Positions 19,477-27,780 of a DNA stretch of 64,000 nt are shown here, in pieces. Numbering within the stretch: the stretch's first letter is position 1; each line of letters starts with the position of its first letter. Location: NCBI GenBank assembly GCA_007117135.1, contig SKHB01000022.1, positions 62,001-126,000 of the forward strand. Reading direction: 5' to 3'. The notes under the pieces are model-generated. The model was not told the origin of the DNA. It saw nothing but the letters and a program-made list of their open reading frames with translations, and ran no database searches. The position numbers and the translations under genes are program-made. Origin of the DNA: Microbacteriaceae bacterium (GTDB lineage Bacteria > Actinomycetota > Actinomycetes > Actinomycetales > Microbacteriaceae).

Positions 19477-19934
19477 AGCACTTCATTCATGTTGACAGAG
19501 ACCAGAGATATAGAACAACGTTATCAAGCCGTTTTGGGGGTGATTCGGGATGGTGTCCCAATTGTTGAGGTGACCCGTCGTTTCGATGCGTCGAGGCAGG
19601 CTGCGCATCGGTGGTTGCCATGGTATCGGGATGAGGGTGTTCAGGGGTTGAAGGACCGTTCTCATGCTCCGCCGAGGTGTGCTTATCAAACAGCTGCCGA
19701 GGTGGAGGTGTGGTTGGTGGAGGCTAGGCGGCGTAACCCTTCGTGGGGGCCGGGGCGTCTGGTGGATGAAGCGGCGAGGATCGGGGTGGGGTCGGCGCCG
19801 TCAAAGTCTGCGGTGTATCGGTTGTTGAAACGCCAAGGGTGATTGACTCGGAGGCGAGGAAACCCCGGGATTGGAAGTTTCGCCCTCAAGCGCGTTTTCG
19901 ATTTCCGAGGGGCAGGAGTGCCTCAAGTTCCTGA
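19468..19934 (+). pseudogene. IS481-family-like transposase remnant (N-terminal HTH only, frameshifted, truncated)
   Basis: VIRDGVPIVEVTRRFDASRQAAHRWLPWYRDEGVQGLKDRSHAPPRCAYQTA...SAVYRLLKRQG, stop at 19842. Homologous-looking sequence continues in another frame (VIDSEARKPRDWKFRPQARF...) to a stop at 19932-19934. Confidence 0.75.
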
Positions 19935-20151
19935 AGATCCACGCCGCTGCGGGAAAAGCCTGGGGAAGGGGCCATCTGTGCGGGTAGAACCTCGGGCACT
20001 GAACGCTGTCACAGCCACAGCGTTGTCTGCCCGCGACGACTGAATTCCGGTCTTTCTCGACGCCTCAGGTTTCAGTGGACATTGCAATTAGGGCTTCTGA
20101 TAGGACTGTAGCAAGCGGGAAATAACGCCGCCGGAATTCTCTCTCCACGGG

Positions 20152-20307
20152 TCATTCTCTTCCGCTCATTGAAATGCCTTTGAGGGTGAGGGGGTCGGCG
20201 TGGTGCACGATGCGGTCGATCATGGCGGGTGCAGCGGCTTGGTCACCAAACACAACACCCCATGCGGAAAAGGCCAGGCCTCGCTCTCGCCAATCTGACA
20301 CATAGTG
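20152..20307 (-). pseudogene. IS21-family IstB (ATPase helper) C-terminal remnant
   Basis: Minus-strand translation HYVSDWRERGLAFSAWGVVFGDQAAAPAMIDRIVHHADPLTLKGISMSGRE* matches the IstB C-terminal pattern (FGD..vA.AMIDRlvHHA..l.lKG). Confidence 0.75.
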
Positions 20308-20876
20308 AAGAAGCTCGGAGCTTTAGAGTTTGCGCCTGTCGGAGATTGATTCCGGAACCCCCTCTAGGTGAACATGCCCCCGTTTGTCAGGGTCGGCTTC
20401 CGCGGGCATGAGCGAAGCGACCTAACAGGGTGGAGGTCATTTTGGAAAAGCAGATAGCACCACTCAGAAAACTCGATTCCAGGAAATGTGGTGATTGCCG
20501 TCTCCAAGCGCGATTGGGGAAGGGCCGTCGTGGAGCCGTCTACCTGGCTAAGAATGATGGTGCCCAGTTTGCTGAACAGGCACCCCGGGAATCTTTGCAT
20601 GATCAACTGACTTAACGAGAACGTTTGAAATGGGAGATAACCTCTTTCGAGCCAGTGGAATCGCCGTTTGTCGCGCGAAACTTTGACTCAGGGTGTGACC
20701 GGGGCCGTGCTTGGTTTCCTAACGAATACTTCAAAGGCCCCGGCCTAGGTGAGTTGGTTTCGCGAACAAGGCCCCTCTTCGATTGGGGCTGGACTGATCT
20801 GGCAGAAGGATTTGTCAGCAGGATATGCTCCCGTGAAAAACTTCTCGTTCGGTAATATCCCGTGTAGCCGGGATAA

Positions 20877-21092
20877 CTAGGTGAGTTCCGCGACGAGACT
20901 GATTCCCACTCGGTCGCGGGTTTTCAATCGGGACGAAGATTCTAGAGCTGATTCATCAAAGACAGAAGCACCCTTCCCTTGGTTGGAGTCAAAGACCCCT
21001 TTTCTCACGAGTTGAACTCTCCACGGAGTTTGGGCTATTCGTCGGCCCTGATAGTCCGAGACACACCCTGAACGGTCTTCGCAGGCACTCAT
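20877..21092 (-). CDS. Hypothetical 71-aa ORF directly downstream of GT2; coding status uncertain
   Basis: ATG 4 nt after the GT2 stop; MSACEDRSGCVSDYQGRRIAQTPWRVQLVRKGVFDSNQGKGASVFDESALESSSRLKTRDRVGISLVAELT; no recognised family. Confidence 0.3.
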   Translation of the reverse strand: MSACEDRSGCVSDYQGRRIAQTPWRVQLVRKGVFDSNQGKGASVFDESALESSSRLKTRDRVGISLVAELT

Positions 21093-21096
21093 AGCC

Positions 21097-22092
21097 CTAT
21101 CCAACGCTAGACGATGGAGCGGGTTCAATGACGAGAGGTTTTCTTCGCCGCAAGAATCGAACAGCAGCCCTCCGAGGGCGACCGCGGCGGGCTTCGTTGA
21201 GGAAGCGTAGGCTGACCTGTTCCTCATTTTCAAGAATGTTTTGCCAAGTCAGCGACGTTTTAATGGTCTGTGGAAGCACGTCCCATTGGTTGAGGGCGTG
21301 GCGCCAGTGTCGTTGCGCGAGCACCTCGAGTGCTCGAGCGGTTGAGGAACCGGCTTGATACTCCCGCCGCGAGGAACTGATTGCCAGCCAACTGTGGAGG
21401 GCGCCGCGGATTACCCCCACGGGGTTTCCTCTTGTCGTCAGCGATCCCGGACGCAGCCTCCGATAGAACAACTGTTCGGGCCGGTAGGACACCCTATCGG
21501 CCCGAAGGGTGAGTTGGATAGTGAATACGCTGTCCTCAGACATGTCGTGCAATGGGTATCTGACAGCGCTGTCTCGAACAAGAGATCGACGAGACAACTG
21601 GAGGCAAGGGGAAAAGCTGTAAGCATTCGCGGCGAGTGCAGGCTCGAGGTAGTCAACCCCTTTCCACAAGCGGGTGGCCAGCTGGTGGCGCAGCCTCTGC
21701 ACCCGCCATCCTCCGTGACTTGTTCTCTCACCGTTAATCGACTCAAAGAAAAGGAGGTCAGCGCTGTCCCCACGCGCTCGGTGGACCAGACGCTCCAGTG
21801 CGTCCGGCACGATCCAGTCGTCCGAATCGAGAAAATACAGGTATTCCCCCCGGGCCTGGTCGATACCGAAGTTTCGGGCTGCTCCTGGCCCCTGGTGCTC
21901 TTGGCTCAGTAACCGAACCCGAGAATCGCTGTCTGACCGCGCACGAATAATTTCGACGGAGCGGTCACTCGACCCGTCATCAACACAAATGATGTCCAGC
22001 TTTGGGAGCGTTTGATTTTGGACGCTATCTAGACACTGATTCAGATAGTCCTGAGTATTCCAGACCGGAATGATGACCGAAACATCAGCCAC
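21097..22092 (-). CDS. Glycosyltransferase family 2
   Basis: VSVIIPVWNTQDYLNQCLDSVQNQTLPKLDIICVDDGSSDRSVEII...YLYFLDSDDWIVPDALERLV. Confidence 0.92.
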   Translation of the reverse strand: MADVSVIIPVWNTQDYLNQCLDSVQNQTLPKLDIICVDDGSSDRSVEIIRARSDSDSRVRLLSQEHQGPGAARNFGIDQARGEYLYFLDSDDWIVPDALERLVHRARGDSADLLFFESINGERTSHGGWRVQRLRHQLATRLWKGVDYLEPALAANAYSFSPCLQLSRRSLVRDSAVRYPLHDMSEDSVFTIQLTLRADRVSYRPEQLFYRRLRPGSLTTRGNPVGVIRGALHSWLAISSSRREYQAGSSTARALEVLAQRHWRHALNQWDVLPQTIKTSLTWQNILENEEQVSLRFLNEARRGRPRRAAVRFLRRRKPLVIEPAPSSSVG

Positions 22093-22122
22093 CCCAGCCC
22101 CCCAAGCACCCTGTCAACCTAC

Positions 22123-22215
22123 CTAACCTGACAGGTCGCTTCCAGGAAGGCTTGCCGCCGAAACCTGTCCAACCTTGGTGGCGTCGGGAGCTTCCCAGCT
22201 TTTCTTGGCATTCAT
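22123..22215 (-). CDS. Putative RiPP-like (lasso-type leader) precursor peptide, 30 aa
   Basis: Read by hand: ATG 22215, stop TAG 22123-22125; MNAKKSWEAPDATKVGQVSAASLPGSDLSG. SD GGAAATAGGAG 8 nt upstream of ATG. W-xx-P-x-A-xxx-G-x-V-xxx-S has the spacing of lasso leader YxxPxLxxxGxFxxxT. Cluster contains PqqD/B1-, B2- and HPr-kinase-like genes. Confidence 0.6.
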   Translation of the reverse strand: MNAKKSWEAPDATKVGQVSAASLPGSDLSG

Positions 22216-22443
22216 GTGATTTTCTCCTATTTCCTGTGGATGTGAGTCAGACTAACGCCAGACTCAGTATCTAGCGGTGCAAGTCTCCTGGGCTTGGTCA
22301 CGGCGCTTGCGCAACCGTACTCACCAGCGCTTGGACAACTGAAACCCGTACTTCTTTCCGCTGCATTCTTGGCTACCCTCTCTCCGGGTTCTCTTCAAAA
22401 GCGTATCGCAAGAGTCGCAGCCTGTGCAGTTAATGTTCGACCG

Positions 22444-23310
22444 CTATTCGGTGCCGGACAATCCACTCTGGATTGGTATCCACATCCCAGGTGGCGGGCT
22501 GGGCCAGGCTAGGGCGCCATGTCGAAACCACGGGTCCGGGTAACACACCAGGGATGCTTCACCAAGAAACCCCGCCCACCAACTCCAGGTGCTGTTCGCG
22601 ACAACGAGATATCGGGCCATACTCAGCAAAGTCAGCGACTCGATGGGCCGTGAACTCGGCGGGGGCCTCAGGACCTCAATCCTGCGCCCTCGTGCAAGGC
22701 CAGAAACCCAGGGCAACTCAACTCGCTCTTCTGTCGCGACGATGACCGGTGCGTTGGGTGGCGCGTGGCGCCAGACCTCCTCCAACGCTTTCAGGTAGTA
22801 GTGATGGGGCAAAACACCATGCTGGGGAAGGTGAACGTAGTCACCCCGTCGGATATGAATTCCGATAAACGGTCCCATTTCCCCCAAACGCGCTGACATC
22901 TCAAGAAACCACTTACTGGGGTGGGAGATAATCCGAACCCTACGGCGAATCTCCTCGGCATGTTCCTCAAAGTACCGGGTGATCTGGAAATATCCGCGGA
23001 GTCGCGCCCGAGGCGAAATGTGTGAAACCCTCAGTAGGAGTGGTGAGCACCTGTCGGTCACCAACCAGCGCGACGCCCCCGGGAGACCGGCCAGTCGGTC
23101 GCGATAATGGCTCACTTTCCTCCTGGAGGCTTTCGTTGCCGAGATTCCACTATCGAAGGAATCAAGTTCCCAGGCTCGTGGTGCAGTGGAGGGGTAATGG
23201 ACCGTGTCGGCTTCTAAGGAGACCCCTTTGGCATGAGCGAGCGACCATCCGGCAGCCCAGATAAACAACTGATTGCCCAAACCGCCTGCAGGCTCAATCG
23301 TTATCGCCAT
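22444..23310 (-). CDS. Glycosyltransferase family 11 (alpha-1,2-fucosyltransferase-like)
   Basis: MAITIEPAGGLGNQLFIWAAGWSLAHAKG...FIGIHIRRGDYVHLPQHGVLPHHYYLKALE...VVANSTWSWWAGFLG. Confidence 0.9.
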   Translation of the reverse strand: MAITIEPAGGLGNQLFIWAAGWSLAHAKGVSLEADTVHYPSTAPRAWELDSFDSGISATKASRRKVSHYRDRLAGLPGASRWLVTDRCSPLLLRVSHISPRARLRGYFQITRYFEEHAEEIRRRVRIISHPSKWFLEMSARLGEMGPFIGIHIRRGDYVHLPQHGVLPHHYYLKALEEVWRHAPPNAPVIVATEERVELPWVSGLARGRRIEVLRPPPSSRPIESLTLLSMARYLVVANSTWSWWAGFLGEASLVCYPDPWFRHGALAWPSPPPGMWIPIQSGLSGTE

Positions 23311-23396
23311 CTCAGCTAGCCCACGATTCTTGACAAATAAGAAGAGCGGATGTGTCAGACTCCATAGGACCACAATAGGACGGAGGAAAGAGCCAC

Positions 23397-24155
23397 GTGT
23401 TGCGCACAATCCGTCGGCATCGTGACCTCGCCTGGAGTTACCTCCGCTACCGACGAAACATAGGGACCCGTGGGGGACATAAGCCCCCATCACCTATCGA
23501 TATCCCCAAGGCGCAGGTTGTTCACCTGACGGAACGGTTAGATCGAGCAAAGCATTTTCGCGAGGAGTTTTCCCGTATTGGACTAGACCATGTGATCTTC
23601 GAAGCGACGAAACGCTCCGATGGGGTACTCGGGTGCGCGCTGTCGCACCGTCGCCTTGTGGAGTCCACACACCCAAACGAGGTCACATGGGTCTGCGAAG
23701 ATGACATTACTTTCGATGCCTCCGGTACTACGCTCACCGAGACTCTCAGGTCATTCATTGCTCACCCCGGACTCGATGTCCTCGTGCTTTCGCACAAAAC
23801 ACCCGGCCCCACCCTGCCCATCTCTACAGACTTTGCTCTAACCACCTCCTCTCAAACCACAGCGTCTTATCTCTTCAAGCCGTCAGCAAGAAAAGCGCTG
23901 ATCGGGTCATTTGATCAATCCGCCCTCATGCTCGGTCTAGGAACCCCACCTGAGGTTGCGGCCATAGACATTCACTGGAAGCAATTGCAGGTGTCGCAGC
24001 TGGTTTTCTGTGTTCCACGAAAGGCATTGGCGCATCAAGTGGCCTCCTACTCAGACGTCCAACGGCGGGAGGTCGACTACTATGACAACTCTCGGAATCT
24101 GAAAAAATCGCACGTAGATTTAGGTTTTCGGGCGGGCCCACATGAGGGAGGTTGA
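23397..24155 (+). CDS. Glycosyltransferase family 25-like
   Basis: VVHLTERLDRAKHFREEFSRIGLDHVIFEATKRSDGVLGCALSHRRLVES...WVCEDDITF; overlaps the next gene. Confidence 0.8.
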   Translation: MLRTIRRHRDLAWSYLRYRRNIGTRGGHKPPSPIDIPKAQVVHLTERLDRAKHFREEFSRIGLDHVIFEATKRSDGVLGCALSHRRLVESTHPNEVTWVCEDDITFDASGTTLTETLRSFIAHPGLDVLVLSHKTPGPTLPISTDFALTTSSQTTASYLFKPSARKALIGSFDQSALMLGLGTPPEVAAIDIHWKQLQVSQLVFCVPRKALAHQVASYSDVQRREVDYYDNSRNLKKSHVDLGFRAGPHEGG

Positions 24156-24988
24156 TCGTGCTGGAGACATTTCCCCTTTCACTGTGTCCGACCGGTATGG
24201 TTCCGACCAGGGCCGACTCACCATATGTCCCAATTAGCCCGACGGAAATTGCCGACCAGGTCGCGGAGTGTGCAGAGTTTGGCGTGACCTCGGTTCACCT
24301 CCATGCACGTTCCGATACGGGCGAGCCAGCTTGGCAGCAGGATATCTTTGCCGACATCATTTCCCGAATTCGCCAGGTCACCCCAGATCTTGTTATTTGC
24401 GTTACGACTTCTGGCCGGCGGGAAAGTAGCCTGGAGAAACGCTCGGATGTCCTGTCTCTAGACGGGAACCTCAAGCCCGACATGGCCTCTCTAACGCTTT
24501 CGAGCATGAACTTCGCGACCAGCGCCTCGGTAAATGACCCCGAGACAGTGCAGGCTCTGGCGAGGACGATGCTCAAGAAAGGCATCATCCCCGAGTTGGA
24601 GATTTTTGATACAGGCATGGTGAACTATCTGAACTACCTTCGCCACAAGGGACTTCTCGCGGAACCCCTCGTTGTGAACTTTATTCTTGGAGGCATTGCC
24701 ACCGCGCAGGCCACCCTCCTCGATTTGGGAAGCCTGGTTGAGCGTCTGCCTGACGGTGCCATCTGGTCGGTGGGAGGTATTGGAAGGGCGCAACTTCCCG
24801 CGACAACCATGGCGCTTGCTGCTGGCGGAGGGGTCCGAATCGGTTTGGAGGATAATCTCCACCTGGACTCTTCCCGGTCGAGACTGGCGACCAACAAGGA
24901 CCTAGTTGCACGCATCGTTGAGATTGCTAATCAACTAGGTCGCTCACCAATGAAACCCGATCAATTTAGGGCGGTACTCGCCCGATGA
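24152..24988 (+). CDS. BKACE-family (3-keto-5-aminohexanoate cleavage-like) protein
   Basis: CPTGMVPTRADSPYVPISPTEIADQVAECAEFGVTSVHLHARSDTGEPAWQQDIFADII...GIIPELEIFDTGMVNYL...GGGVRIGLEDNLHLD. Confidence 0.88.
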   Translation: MIVLETFPLSLCPTGMVPTRADSPYVPISPTEIADQVAECAEFGVTSVHLHARSDTGEPAWQQDIFADIISRIRQVTPDLVICVTTSGRRESSLEKRSDVLSLDGNLKPDMASLTLSSMNFATSASVNDPETVQALARTMLKKGIIPELEIFDTGMVNYLNYLRHKGLLAEPLVVNFILGGIATAQATLLDLGSLVERLPDGAIWSVGGIGRAQLPATTMALAAGGGVRIGLEDNLHLDSSRSRLATNKDLVARIVEIANQLGRSPMKPDQFRAVLAR

Positions 24989-25749
24989 GTGAATCTCTCC
25001 TTCTCATTGGCGAGCCAAATAATGGTGCCAGGGAGATTTACGAGACCTCCCTGCTCCTAGGTTATCGGCCGGTGTTTGTGCTCGCCGATGGGGGAGCGGT
25101 CCCAGGCGGCTGGGACCAATATTGCTGGGAGACCCTCCCCCATGAGCTGAAAAACTATCCGGCGTTTCTCGCCGCAGCAATTATTCCCGAGGAGCTTCGC
25201 TCCCTACGGATTGATCGACGGTGGCTGGTGGCCGAGCAACGCGCAATTGCGGACGCTGCCGCCCACGGAGTGTCGAACTGGACCACCCTGGTTCATCCCT
25301 CAGCCCAGGTAAGTCAATCTGCAGAAATCGGACGCGGCGTGTTTATTGGTCCACTGGCGAGCGTGTCGAGTTCGGCCAGAGTGGGAGATTTCGCCGTGGT
25401 CGGCAGAAACAGCTCTCTGGGACACGATTCCACCCTGGGTGATTTCAGTCGCCTGGGGCCAGGCGCCGTCGTCCCCGGTGCGGTGACCATCGGCGCAGGG
25501 GTGGTCATTGGACCGGCGGCAACCGTCATCAATGGAATACGGATTGGAGACGGAGTATTGGTGGGAGCAGGCTCAGTCGTCACGCGTCACATTCGACGCC
25601 CGATTCAAGTTATGGGAAACCCGGCCCGGCCACTACGGAGACCCCTCAGCATGGTTCGACGTGCTCTGAAAAGAGTCACCCGGAGGTCCCTCATTAAGGC
25701 CGGTTTGTATGGGCGAGCCCGCGATGCCTACCGCAGAAAATTCGGCTGA
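24985..25749 (+). CDS. NeuD-like sugar O-acetyltransferase (left-handed beta-helix)
   Basis: N-terminal Rossmann-like domain; hexapeptide repeats GRGVFIGPLASVSSSARVGDFAVVGRNSSLGHDSTLGDFSRLGPGAVVPGAVTIGAGVVIGPAATVINGIRIGDGVLVGAGSVV. Confidence 0.88.
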   Translation: MSESLLLIGEPNNGAREIYETSLLLGYRPVFVLADGGAVPGGWDQYCWETLPHELKNYPAFLAAAIIPEELRSLRIDRRWLVAEQRAIADAAAHGVSNWTTLVHPSAQVSQSAEIGRGVFIGPLASVSSSARVGDFAVVGRNSSLGHDSTLGDFSRLGPGAVVPGAVTIGAGVVIGPAATVINGIRIGDGVLVGAGSVVTRHIRRPIQVMGNPARPLRRPLSMVRRALKRVTRRSLIKAGLYGRARDAYRRKFG

Positions 25750-25778
25750 TTGGCTCCAGGACGCTTCTCCTCACCGAG

Positions 25779-26984
25779 CTAAATATCTGAATTCGTCCGT
25801 CCTCGAAGTAGCCGGCCAAGCTGCCACAAGAAAGCCTGCACCATGCCGATTCGCCGAGGATGGTCGGCTGTCTTGGGAAACCACACGAGCCCCCGAGCGA
25901 TCATGCGGACGATGAGGGCACGCCTGGAGGAGTAGCGCGACAGGTGCCGAAAATTCCTGCGTAGCGGCCCACCGCCCCCGCGGTTGAGAACCGTGGAAGG
26001 CTCGCCAGGGCCGTGGGAACGTTGAAACATGTCGAACATCGCAACAACATTTCTCGTGCTCGGGTCAGGGAGGCCACCGAGTTCAGGCAAACGGAGACCA
26101 AAAAGGGTTTCGCAGAAACAGACAAGGTCAGCAATGACTTGCCTGGATGCCAAGGGGAGGTCGATGAGGACCCCTCCATCCGCTCGGGCACATAGCCGGA
26201 TAAAGTCGATTAGCCGGCGCAGTGAATGGCAGTAGTCGAGGTAGAAGTGGTAGGCGGAGGCAGCCAAGGCATCACTCGGGTGAAGAGTGCGGATCTCCTG
26301 CCCGCTCAAGCCCACCGTGACGGCGCGACGGAGAAGAGAGCTTGCATCGGGAAGCATCTCAGGTTCTGTCGCCACCCGCCAGTGAACGTCTACTTCAGCC
26401 CAATCCGACCGGTAGGGCAATTCGCGATTGCGGAAACAGACAAACGACCATCCAAGCTTCGAACGAGGACCCAGCGCATAGACGGGGTGGAAACCCGAGC
26501 GTGTAAGCATTCGATCGACGAGGGGGGCGTCCTCTGGTCGAATCAGCACGTCAACATCACCTGCGCCACGAATTGAAGCTTCGGCTGCGCTCATCATCGC
26601 AAGTGGCCACCCTTTGAACACCAGGTGGTCAATGGATTCCTCCGATAAGAGCCGAGAAATGCGAAGCGTCCAGGCGTGGAGGCTTAGTGTAGCGATCTCG
26701 AGGTCGAATTCAGACAGTCGAGACCCCTCCTTGCGAATCTCCCCGATGAGCCCTGGGGTGAGCGAAAAGAATTCGGAATGATGTCGAACAAATCCGGTGA
26801 GACGTTCGCGCTCAACAAGTACGGCGAGTGCTTGGACGGAGACTGCTCGGGGTGGGATCAATGGTGGCTCGGCGGTCCGAATCAGCGAAAGTTCCGTGGC
26901 GAGACTCTCAGCGATTAACTGAATCAGCAGATCACGTTCCAGGTTCACGTTCGAACCCTGACGCCTCGCATCTTGGCTCATCAA
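25779..26984 (-). CDS. Nucleotidyltransferase family protein (NTP_transf_5-like)
   Basis: SIDHLVFKGWPLAMMSAAEASIRGAGDVDVLIRPEDAPLVDRMLTRSGF...WAEVDVHWRVATEP; ATGA overlap with the B2 gene. Confidence 0.85.
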   Translation of the reverse strand: MMSQDARRQGSNVNLERDLLIQLIAESLATELSLIRTAEPPLIPPRAVSVQALAVLVERERLTGFVRHHSEFFSLTPGLIGEIRKEGSRLSEFDLEIATLSLHAWTLRISRLLSEESIDHLVFKGWPLAMMSAAEASIRGAGDVDVLIRPEDAPLVDRMLTRSGFHPVYALGPRSKLGWSFVCFRNRELPYRSDWAEVDVHWRVATEPEMLPDASSLLRRAVTVGLSGQEIRTLHPSDALAASAYHFYLDYCHSLRRLIDFIRLCARADGGVLIDLPLASRQVIADLVCFCETLFGLRLPELGGLPDPSTRNVVAMFDMFQRSHGPGEPSTVLNRGGGGPLRRNFRHLSRYSSRRALIVRMIARGLVWFPKTADHPRRIGMVQAFLWQLGRLLRGRTNSDI

Positions 26985-27475
26985 TCCTTGGCACTAGTTG
27001 CAGTTGGGACGGTGGAGTGCCCTGACAAGCGGAACATAGTGGCGGGGAAGAAACCTTCCTTCTCGAGCTCACCAATGATTGTTTCCCTTCGGGAAATCAG
27101 CCAGGCGTGTGCCGGCCAGTTGGCATTACCTTCTGGTTTCAAGCCAATGACCACGTCGCCGGGAATGTTCCAGGATAGGAGGATGCGCTGCCCGGTGAAC
27201 GCCCGAGCCAAGCACGATGGTTTCCACGGCAGTGCCCTGGACGCCCGATAAATGGCTTCCTTCAATTCGTTGTGTCGAGAATTGGTCTCCTCCGAACCCA
27301 GAAGGGTTGTCGGCTGAGAGTCGGGAACTGGGCCCGGAGTGCCCAAGAGGGAACCCCACCAGGTCATCGGGACCGCCCGCTGAAGAAACGTGCCCACGAT
27401 TAGAAGCAGCCATGCCTGCACCAGAAGGGGAACTCTGCGCCGCGGAGCATCAGGGCCGGAGATTGTTTCGCTCAC
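26981..27475 (-). CDS. Lasso-peptide biosynthesis B2-type (transglutaminase-like) protein
   Basis: PWKPSCLARAFTGQRILLSWNIPGDVVIGLKPEGNANWPAHAWLISRRETIIGE: Cys/His arrangement of B2 proteases, N-terminal hydrophobic helix. Confidence 0.82.
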   Translation of the reverse strand: MSETISGPDAPRRRVPLLVQAWLLLIVGTFLQRAVPMTWWGSLLGTPGPVPDSQPTTLLGSEETNSRHNELKEAIYRASRALPWKPSCLARAFTGQRILLSWNIPGDVVIGLKPEGNANWPAHAWLISRRETIIGELEKEGFFPATMFRLSGHSTVPTATSAKD

Positions 27476-27513
27476 GCCACCACTCTAGAGAATCGCGCGT
27501 GCAATAATGTACT

Positions 27514-27780
27514 GTGCGGACCGTAGAGAGACACCCAGATGCCGTTGACGCCACTGTCGAGGATGAGCTGGTCGTGATGAACATCCAATCTCTTGACTAT
27601 TACCGATTCAACGAGGTGGCCAGAACCATTTGGGCTTTGCTTTCTGAAGGACCCCGAACTGAAGACTCAATTTGTGAGGCGCTTCTCCAGGAATACGAGG
27701 TGGACGATAGCGAGTGTCGGGCTTCGGTGGCGACATTCCTCGACGATGCCCTGACACGCCATTTTCTGCGTTCCGTGTGA
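27514..27780 (+). CDS. PqqD-family (RiPP recognition element / lasso B1-like) protein
   Basis: DELVVMNIQSLDYYRFNEVARTIWALLSEGPRTEDSICEALLQEYEVDDSECRASVATFLDDALTRHFL; divergent from B2. Confidence 0.85.
   Translation: MRTVERHPDAVDATVEDELVVMNIQSLDYYRFNEVARTIWALLSEGPRTEDSICEALLQEYEVDDSECRASVATFLDDALTRHFLRSV

Noticed and set aside
22123-22215. Calling the 30-aa ORF a true lasso peptide precursor
   Set aside because: The residual core is too short for a lasso fold, and no asparagine-synthetase-like cyclase is visible in the island; it is reported only as lasso-leader-like.
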